From Anas platyrhynchos (taxonomy: Eukaryota; Chordata; Aves; Anseriformes; Anatidae): a DNA stretch of 64,000 nt. The stretch spans positions 37,377,001 to 37,441,000 of the forward strand of contig NC_092587.1 of NCBI RefSeq assembly GCF_047663525.1, written 5' to 3'. Under the pieces are notes generated by a model that saw only the letters and a program-made list of their open reading frames with translations, did no database searches and was not told where the DNA came from. The position numbers and the translations under genes are program-made. Shown piece by piece: positions 24,811 through 64,000 of the stretch (positions are counted from its first letter, which is position 1; every line of letters starts with the position of its first letter).

Positions 24811-24816
24811 AATAAA
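24811..24816 (+). terminator. RAP1B: Proximal RAP1B polyadenylation signal candidate
   Basis: AATAAA lies about 355 nt into the 3'UTR exon. Use of this site would drop most of the UTR, including the distal miR-25/92-type match, but keep the miR-19 and miR-101 matches. Confidence 0.5.
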
Positions 24817-25657
24817 AGAAAGTCCAAAGAGCTCCTATATAGACTACTCCAGATAACTTTGCTTCATCGGTATTTGTAGCTTATTGTAACTTTTTTAAAG
24901 AAATACAGGATCATCATCATTGTATTGTACAAAAGCGCTTTGATTAACACAACAGCTATATAGTTTTTTAATTTTAGGAAAAACCTGTGGAGACAGTGAT
25001 CTAGTCTTTAAGAGTCCTTTCAGTATAACGTCTGACTAAAGACATGGCCTTTAATATCTGTTGGGAAGGAAATGTCCAGACTTTTCAACCTTTTATTGTA
25101 TGTTTCCTTTTCCTTGTTTACATAGGGAACAATGTTTATAGTTGTGTGTACAGTGGGGGTCTACAACAAGAAGTGTATATTTTAAAACGATTTTTTAATG
25201 ATTTAACAATTTTTTGTAAATCATTTTTGGGCTTCTGCAGCTGTAGATTCTCACTGTGAATTCCCTTGCTTGCTCATGCATAAGTGTATTTGCAATACCA
25301 AATATACAGGTTTAGTACTTTTGCCTGTTAGTGATTGTTTTACATGTGTAACGTTTTGGTTGAGATGTTAAATGGTGGAAGAGTACTGTGGATGTGAATG
25401 TGGGAAGTAATTTTAATCATGTGTAATTGGTCACAGGGCCTAAGTTGCAGTAATTAACTTTTGCTGATTTATTTAACAATGCCTTGTTGCTTTGTATGCA
25501 TTAACGTTTGGGTGTAAAGATTGTGTGTATATCCAACAGGGAGCCACAGTATTTAAATTGACCAACCTAATGTTACAACTGCTTTGAGGTGGCCAAATGT
25601 AAACTAAAAGCCTTAATTAAAGTGGTGCAATTTTGTATGACTTAGCATCAGTAGTTC

Positions 25658-25663
25658 AATAAA
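25658..25663 (+). terminator. RAP1B: Distal RAP1B polyadenylation signal
   Basis: AATAAA is placed about 1.2 kb into the 3'UTR exon. Cleavage is expected roughly 10-30 nt downstream, near 25675-25690. No open reading or conserved exon follows for 6 kb. Confidence 0.7.
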
Positions 25664-25689
25664 TTTGGATTGCCATGCAAGGGCTTGCA

Positions 25690-28600
25690 TTACAGTTATA
25701 TACTACTTGAATGTTTTGTGTTTTAGTAGTGCCAGTAAATATTGATTTAAATCTCTTGCACAGTGCAGACTCATACATCATAGGACCAAAAGGAGCTGTT
25801 ACGACTTTGTCTTCTGACAAATACATCCAGTAGATACTTTTAATAGCATCATGTGCTAGGGTGGATGAATTTCTGACCAAATTAAACTCCATTTACTGTT
25901 TTAGACATGGAATATTTGTAGTTCTAATGTAGGGGAGAAAGTCTTAAGTATGTCTTAAGAAAAGTATGTCTTTAAAAGTTAGTCCATCAGTGGCTGTTTT
26001 GGGAACCTGAGGATATGCTGCCCACTGTTTTCCTTCCTTCCAGGAAGAATTAGTTGTTAAAAATGACTTAGTATAGATTTAAACAGAAAAGCGTGTCTTG
26101 GGAGAAAACATGGATGATTCTGGATGATTAAACTAAATTTGTTTGGTTTCAAGGTAATCTGTAGAAGAGCCTTCTTGGAGCATTAGGTGTAGTTGTTAGG
26201 CAGACTTGACATCTGTTAATGCTGTTGGACTGCGAAGTGGAATGCGTGGACTGTGGATGATCTCCTGATCTTGGCTGTGCTTTTGAAAGCTGTAATGCCC
26301 AAATACTTGGTACCTCTTCTTTCTCTGGCACAGAATTATCAAAGCTTGTTCTAATCCATTCTTGCAAAATCAACCAGTAAGTTTTGAGATACTTTGTTAC
26401 CCAGAGTGATATAAGGAGCCCAGGTGGTCCTTTCTACTGATAATTTTCAGTCACTACCATTGTTTCATTGAGATAATAGTCTCTCACTGTGCAGAGTCAC
26501 ACTTAAGACTGAAATTTCTTTCCATTTATCTTTGGAAAACAGAACATGTTGTTGATTATCCCCTTAAAATTCATTTGGTACACTTTGCATCACTCCAGAG
26601 TTGACTAGGCTGGAGCATTGGATGCTGTGGTTCTTTTTTTCTTTTTCTTTTTTTTTTTTCCCATGAACCTCCTTGATGAGCTAATCAAGTTTTCCTCCCT
26701 TCACTTTCAACCTTTGCTTTTTCAGGTCTTTTTATACTTTTATGTCCCATTGTCAGTTTATCTGTGTTTTAGAACATGTTTCTGTTCCAGGCAGCTGTAC
26801 AGATGGCAGTGGGTGGGAGGCAGAGAAAAATCTTTAATAACAGCAGAGGGGGCCCTGGTTTGGTCTCAGTGTCCAGCCAAAGAGTACTGATCACAGGGAA
26901 CATCAGACTTTGTACTGAAAGCTCTGTACAGAAGCATTCTTGGTTGCTCTGTGGAGTAGTAAATATACAATTCCTCAGTATTAGAGGTAGGTAGTTTTGG
27001 GGAAATTCATTGAGCTCCAGGAAGTAACATTTTCTATAAACTCTAGGCTTAACCATCTAAAGATTCTACTTTTAAAAATAAATTAAAAAAATAAAAAATA
27101 AAAATGTGTTTCCCAATATTTAGAACTCAGGACTTGCAAAATTATTAAATCATAACTCAGATAACAACTAAAGAACAGTATTTTTCTCCTTGAAAACTTA
27201 AGCAGGCTTCAAGGGAAGGGACTCCCAGCTGTTAAAGGGAAGATGCCTAACAAAATGATGCTGAGAAGTGATGGACGTGAAGTGTAAGGAATAAAGCATG
27301 AAATAATCCTATCTAAGTAATTACTGCATAAGAAACTGTTTCCACTGAGGAAGGAACATTCCTCACAGGAAATGAAACTATGTTAGCAGTTAATTCTAGA
27401 AAAGAATCCAGTCTGCTGAAATATTTTTTGAAAACTTCTACACGTCTTCGGGATAACTGTTTTGTCTACCAACGCTTAAGAAGTTCACACTTCAACTACT
27501 TCTATAGAAACAGAACATTTCTCTTAAAGCTTTGGATGAAAACCTGCATAATTCATATTTTCAGGAAACTAATGCAGTAATTTTCTAAATTCAGTGTTAA
27601 TACATATGCATTATGGCCTATAAAGTTAGCTAATGCTTACAGCGCACAGAGAGGTTGACTGCTTTCTTTCCAACCTAATCTGAAATTGGTTTATGTCAGT
27701 ATTTAAGTGTCTGAGCTTTCTATGGAAAAAGTAATGTTTATCTCCTGAAATATAAAAGTATTTTAATGGAATTGCACTCTTCCTATTACAACTTTTCAGC
27801 ATAAATTTATTTCTTATAACTTGTTACTAATGCCCTTCTTCATTCTCAAATTATTCTGTGAAATGAATGTCTACTTGCCTAACTTAGGGGAATATTTTGA
27901 GACTGCAAGATGTTTTCGGATGCCCAAATGAATGCACTGTAAACTCAAACTACTGCTGTTCTTCTGCATAAGGAAACTCAACTTCTGGAAAAGTGTTGTA
28001 GAGTTAGATGTTAAGTTCGTTTCGTAATATGTGCCGATACTGCAATGATAGAAAGGGAAGGTGGGAGAAGAGTATTGATGCAATTTTGATTAAAGCTGTG
28101 TGTCTTTCTCCTGTAATGTTGTAATTAGAATTGCTGTTTCCTCATGAGTAAGCACTAAAGATGAGGATTTTCCTCTCTTTAAGGGGAAAAACAAAAACCA
28201 AAAAAATAATGATGAATCGAGCTTTCTTCCAAAATTTTCTAGTCTTTCCTAATTTGGGGGATAGCTTGAGGGGGGGAACTCTCCCGCAATAGTGAACTAG
28301 TTCTAGATAGGCTTCAGCGTAGACTTAATAACAATAGAAATTTAGTTTTAGACTTGAATTGTTGAAGACGTTAGTCTGTATACAACTCTCTGAAGCTCTT
28401 TTGAATTGTAATACGAAGATGTAGCCAAACATCAGTGAAGAAAGAGAGCTTTTAATCCAAAGTTAAACTGCTATCCCAGCAGCGTTAAGCTATACTTCAA
28501 TTTATAGCTATTGTTTCTTATCTGTGCACGGGGAGGATAATGAAAGCAAGTAAGTTGCTCAAACACGTAACAAAATGCAGTTGTATGTAGTTCTCAAAGG

Positions 28601-31600
28601 TAGCATTAGAAAAGCAGAGCTCCTACGTTCTCATTTCTGAGTCTCAAGCACCTTCCACTTTGAAGGGTTTATGAACAACTTGAAGATTCTTAAAACCTAA
28701 TTTAATTTTTCTGTTCTGTAAAGTAAAATTCTGGAATGATGCTTGTAGCAAACCTTATATTCTGTTTTGAAGTACAAGCAAAGCTATTCTCTTCTGTTCT
28801 CAGTGTTATGGTATCTGAGCTTCAAACAGCAGATAGGTGCAGAGGTTTTGTCTCTTTCAATACCATCCAGAACCATTTATTTTCAGAATTTTTGAATCAT
28901 CGGACAGAGGGTAGCTTCCTGTTTTCAATGAGATATTCTTTAGGGAGAGAAATGAATGTCTTCATCGTTCCACTGTACTCACTTCAGCCTCAAGAAATAG
29001 TAGTTCTGCGTAACAAACCCAAGTTTCATTGTTTTAAGAAAGTTTGTGGCCACCAGCATTTGTTTTCTTTGAGACTGTTTGGTATGAACACTTTCATTCT
29101 AAAAAGTGTGATTTTTAATTAATTCAAACAATTTTTTTTTGGCTACTGTATCTTGGAGGGGAATGGGGGAAATGCTTCAGCAATCTTGGATACGGAGTGA
29201 AATTATAGTAGAAGTTATCATTATTTCTTTGGTCAGTACACGTTACCTTTTCATGCCACCTATGTGGCATCTTTACTGTCTTAAGTTTACCAGGGAGGAT
29301 TCAGTAACTTCACTGTCACACAGGACACAAATCTAAATGTGAAATCCCAGCTTTCATAAACTGGGCTTGCTGCTTGTAACAGGGCCAATGTAACACAGGC
29401 CTTTGGCACTAATGTCTTGTCTTTCAGACATAAAATGACAGTTATGAAATTGTTAGCATTTTCTTTTTAATAAAAATATTTAGTTCAGCTTCCTCATAAG
29501 AGTAGGCCCAGGAATCAACATCGGTTTGGGGTGAGACCCCATACCCCCAAAAAAACTTAATTTGAGAGTCATCATAGGTATTTTAATACTAAGCAAGCGC
29601 ATGAATACTTCATGTCATTCTTGAGATTAACTTAAAGAAAAAAAGACTGCTTGCATTCAAATTTTACAAAGATGAAAAATTATACACTTCCAAGGATGCA
29701 TTCTGACTAAGAAGAAAAATGAATTAAACCATGAAATGCTTTTAGCTTTAAACGAGAAGAAGGGAGATTTAGATTAGGTATAAGGAGGAAATTCTTCTCT
29801 CAGAGGGCGGTGAGGCCCTGGCACAGGCTGCCCAGAGCAGCTGTGGCTGCCCCATCCCTGGAGGTGCTCAAGGCCAGGCTGGATGGGGCTTTGGGCAACC
29901 TGGGCTGGTGGAAGGTGTCCCTGCCCATGGCAGGGGGTTGGAGCTGGGTGGGCTTTAAGGGCCCTTCCAGCCCAAACCATTCAACAATTCTATGACTACT
30001 TTCCTTCTCATAAAAAGAGTTGAGGTAAGGTGTAGGTTCCATGGTTTTCTTTGCACTGAAATCTCAGCTAATGCAGTTATGCTGCTGTCAGCTTCATAGA
30101 ACTTTCTCATGCTACTGCTTTTAATGGTTCTAAATTAAGACTACAGTTTTGTATATGCAGATGTCATGTTTGCAGCTTAGCAATGCATTAGGGTAATTTT
30201 TTTATCAACTATGTTAAAGCATTTTGTAAATCGTAATGAGAGTTTTGAGTTAGTTATACTAGATGAAAATTACACAAGTAATCCTGAACCTTAATCTAGT
30301 ACATCCTGTAAACCCCTGTGAACTTTAAAGAAAGTTAGAATGGAATTGAGGAACATCAGGCATTAGTGACAAACCTGCAGTGTGTGTGTTAGTAGTGCTA
30401 GCTGATGAGGTCTTGTTGGAGCACTGCTATCCTCGGATAAACTTGAGATTCTGACAACATGGTTGCAATTAGGATCAGTGCTGGTGCAAATGTGAAACTT
30501 GAGATGTATTTATAAATCGTAATCATAGTTTAAATTCAAAGTCCTTTATATCATGCTAAAGATTTATTTGCATTCCCTTTTGCTACTGAAAGTGTAAGGT
30601 GCTTGTGTTAGACTTTTTTGCTTTTTTCTCCTTTTTTCTTTTTGTCGAATAAATGAAATGGGATGGTAGTCAAAAAAAAATACTGCCTGAAACACACCTC
30701 AAGATGTTTGTCCCATTCTCACCTGTGCACACCCCTTAACCTGGAGCCAGCTTGATGACTGTAAGGTGCTTCCTCAGCCTGCATTTAAAGAGGTTGTATA
30801 GACTCAGAAAACTTCTCTTAAGGTTCCTGAATCTTCCATTTTCTTTTAATGTGATGGTGTTTTGTTTTTACTTATTTATTTTTGAAAAAATGTGTGCTGC
30901 ATGCTGCTCTCTTATTTTCTCTTCAGCCTTGTTTCTTTTCCTTGTTTTCATGTTGCTGCTTTGAATAAACTTGAGGAGTATATAAAGGAAGCATTTTCTC
31001 TCTTACTACACCTCTCACTTGCCTCCAGTTTTCTGCCCTAAGGTAGGACTAGCCCAAGAGTTTGAGCCGGCAGCAAAGAACTGAACCAGGTATTAATTTG
31101 TGCATTACGCTGAACTTCTCACTACAGTACAGACAGTAATAATATGTGTTGTGAGGATGTGTTAAGAAGTAAAATGCACTGAGTATGTAGTATTGCATCA
31201 GTTTATAATAGTTCCTTGGTATTAATATTTGCTTTCCTGCTCTAATGAAGGTTGTTTCTTGACACTTTCATGATAGAAGGGCAACTTCAGGCTTACGTTT
31301 TTTCGTCAAAACTTCAATTCCTGGGTGAAGCATCACCTCTCTAAGGGTCTTGATTGCCTGTGTGCCTGCACACCAGAGCTCCATCAGCATTCTCAGTGTC
31401 CCTCTTCATGTGAGGCCCTTGCTAGGTTAGGCTCTCCAACAGCTCCAGTGAGGCACTGTGTGTTGGTGCCACTGCTTTTCATTAGTGTCTTAATCAAGCT
31501 ATGGCAGTTGTGATGATGTCTTGCAATTCTGCTTCTTGCAGCTGTTTTTTTAGATGTATTACTTTCCTGTCTATACTAACAATGCCACGTGGACGGTTTT

Positions 31601-31941
31601 CCTTGTACTAAAGCGCAAGTAAATGGACTGTTGGTAGCACCTGGCTCTATTGTTTTCCTGTAGTTAATGAGTGTGCAAAACCTTTTCTTGAGGAGGAAGG
31701 GGAGAGGCAGCTTCGTACCTTTGTCAGCTTGCCCTGAGTGCTGAGGACTCTGTGACCCTGCACGGCTGCTGCTTCTCTCTTAACAGGAGTGGCAGGAGCC
31801 TGAGGAGCTCTGGGGGAAGGCAGCAGGGCAGACACTCGTCTGCAAGCTGCTGGCCACAGTCTTGTCCCAGTTTGGCAAGGAGCAGGCACTGGCTGGCTCT
31901 AGCTGAGGAATAAAACGTTTTGTGTGACAGATTAATCATGT
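25690..31941. other. RAP1B-NUP107 intergenic region
   Basis: About 6.2 kb of AT-rich sequence between the RAP1B polyadenylation region and the NUP107 promoter block. I see a T-rich tract at about 26630-26660, an A/T-rich patch at 27070-27105, and a sense CR1 at 29745-29997. The longest open frame (28736-29122, 128 codons) resembles nothing I recognise, has no splice or codon-bias support and is taken as chance. No RNA gene is recognised. Confidence 0.7.
29745..29997 (+). mobile_element. CR1 LINE 3' fragment (sense, intergenic)
   Basis: It starts in AAACGAGAAGAAGGGAGATT and continues through ATAAGGAGGAAATTCTTCTC. The ORF2 C-terminal remnant reads RPWHRLPRAAVAAPSLEVLK, and the copy ends in the CR1 terminus CCATTCAACAATTCTATGAC. 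It is GC-rich and well preserved compared with its surroundings, consistent with a fairly young copy. 5' truncated. Confidence 0.92.
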
Positions 31942-32260
31942 TCATAGGATTGCGGAGTCACAGAATGGCTTGGGCTGGAAGGGACCTTGAAGACCATGGG
32001 CAGGGACACCTCCCACCAGCCCAGGCTGCCCAAAGCCCCATCCAGCCTGGCCTTGAGCACCTCCAGGGATGGGGCACCCACAGCTGCTCTGGGCAGCCTG
32101 TGCCAGGGCCTCACCACTCTCTGAGGCAAGAATTTCCTCCTAGCCTCCACTCTAAATCTCCCCTCTTCTAGTTTAAAACCACTCCCCCTCGTCCTGAAAA
32201 GCCGCAGGACGCCTCCCCACAGCCACCTCTTCTGCAGGCCGACCACCCCCGCCTCCCAGC
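31942..32260 (-). mobile_element. CR1 LINE fragment (antisense) abutting the NUP107 promoter
   Basis: The + strand opens TTCATAGGATTGCGGAGTCA, the reverse complement of CR1 terminal repeats, and continues through GGCTTGGGCTGGAAGGGACC. On the minus strand the ORF2 C-terminal remnant reads WHRLPRAAVGAPSLEVLKAR. It extends into the region upstream of the ORF2 end and stops near 32260, about 70 bp before the GC-rich NUP107 promoter. The element's 3' end points away from NUP107. Confidence 0.9.
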
Positions 32261-32267
32261 ATCAGAA

Positions 32268-32330
32268 ACGTGTGTGTATATGTATACGCGTCTGTGTGCG
32301 TTTATGTGTCTGTGTACTCTTTATTTTTAA
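32268..32330. repeat. TG-rich simple sequence between CR1 and CpG island
   Basis: Alternating purine-pyrimidine sequence rich in TG, TA and CG steps (GTGTGTGTATATGTATACGC and onwards) for about 60 bp. Such alternation can favour Z-DNA. It separates the CR1 copy from the CpG island. Confidence 0.6.
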
Positions 32331-32479
32331 CCCCCGACCCGTCACTCCGCCACAGGACGACGCCCAACATCCCCCCCCCCGCCATGCCCGCAGCACGCAG
32401 GCGCGGGCGGAAGGGCGGCCGCGGCTTCCGTGCGCAGCGCCCAGGCGGGAAGGGGAAGGAGCCGGGAGGGAGCGGGGCC

Positions 32480-60683
<28,204 letters not shown>

Positions 60684-60905
60684 ATTTTTGTGTAGATACT
60701 TGCAAAGACTTCTGAACATGAAGTTTAGACACATCGATTACAAGAACAACAAAACCTCAGTGAAGCTGTTCTGATCTTTGCTTAAAGAAAAACAACAGCT
60801 CAGCTTTAAGTTATGAACGTGACAAAGCCTGACCAACGTGAGAGGATATTTGTTACATGCCCTCTTTTGTATTTTTTTCTAATAAAAGTGGTTTTCAAAC
60901 ATGGT
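60684..60905 (+). other. NUP107: NUP107 3'UTR
   Basis: A short UTR of about 220 nt follows the TAG stop at 60681-60683. The signal AATAAA is at 60881-60886 and cleavage is expected around 60900-60905. It fits a compact housekeeping transcript. Confidence 0.85.
60881..60886 (+). terminator. NUP107: NUP107 polyadenylation signal
   Basis: Canonical AATAAA, about 200 nt after the stop codon. A T-rich segment precedes it, and a GT-rich stretch (GGTGTTCATT) follows within 30 nt, as expected for a working cleavage site. Confidence 0.85.
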
Positions 60906-61048
60906 GTTCATTCTAATTTAAACTGTCTGTGTATGGGGAGAGCGTGAACCTCCACTTCAGTGCACTGCTGAGGCATTCCCTCTAGAGCAGAAGCATTATT
61001 CAGCAGCAGGAGAATGTGCAAAGGGTGGGTGAAAAAGGGATGAGGAGG

Positions 61049-64000
<2,952 letters not shown>

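Larger units (their letters stand above)
24456..25685 (+). other. RAP1B: RAP1B 3'UTR exon
   Basis: The acceptor TTACAG ends at 24455. The sequence after it resembles the AU-rich 3'UTR I recall for vertebrate RAP1B; no coding frame continues. Possible polyadenylation signals are at 24811-24816 (AATAAA, proximal) and 25658-25663 (AATAAA, distal), so short and long UTR isoforms are likely. Seed-type matches seen by eye are TTTGCACA at 24580-24587 (miR-19 8mer), GTACTGTA at 24731-24738 (miR-101 8mer) and GTGCAAT at 25625-25631 (miR-25/92 7mer). The exact cleavage site is inferred. Confidence 0.8.

Noticed and set aside
28736..29122. 128-codon open frame in the RAP1B-NUP107 gap
   Set aside because: No recognisable domain, no promoter or splice context, composition as expected from AT-rich DNA; treated as chance.

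Overview
This is a 64 kb stretch of vertebrate nuclear DNA, almost certainly from a bird. The evidence is long AT-rich introns with GT-AG splicing, compact GC-rich CpG-island promoters, and at least eight fragments of CR1 LINEs, the dominant avian retrotransposon. Three neighbouring protein-coding genes, all on the + strand, can be read exon by exon: RAP1B, NUP107 and the first three coding exons of SLC35E3. I know this order from the vertebrate MDM2 neighbourhood (human 12q15). The species cannot be fixed from the sequence alone.

Layout. 1-12110 appears to be the 5' intron of RAP1B; the promoter and first exon lie upstream of the window. 12111-25690 carries six coding exons and a separate 3'UTR exon of RAP1B (184 aa, Ras-family GTPase). 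25690-32330 is intergenic, with one sense CR1 near the middle and an antisense CR1 abutting the next promoter. 32330-60905 is NUP107: a CpG-island promoter and 28 coding exons that join into an unbroken 916-residue frame ending in one polyadenylation signal. 60905-61667 is a short gap, mostly an antisense CR1 that merges into the SLC35E3 CpG island. 61668-64000 holds coding exons 1-3 of SLC35E3 (220 residues); the rest of the gene is beyond the right edge.

The three genes do not form a pathway. RAP1B is a membrane-anchored signalling GTPase for integrin adhesion and junctions. NUP107 is a scaffold of the nuclear pore Y-complex. SLC35E3 is an orphan member of the nucleotide-sugar/triose-phosphate transporter superfamily. 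They share a conserved genomic block and orientation only.

I found no new gene system, CRISPR array, tRNA or rRNA, and no recognisable endogenous retrovirus. The points worth a second look are architectural. A CR1 ends about 35 nt before the last coding exon of RAP1B. Antisense CR1s sit directly against two CpG-island promoters. NUP107 and SLC35E3 both have first introns under 100 nt loaded with G-tracts. An in-frame upstream ATG could give NUP107 a basic Arg/Gly-rich extension. A strongly purine-biased stretch precedes NUP107 exon 12.
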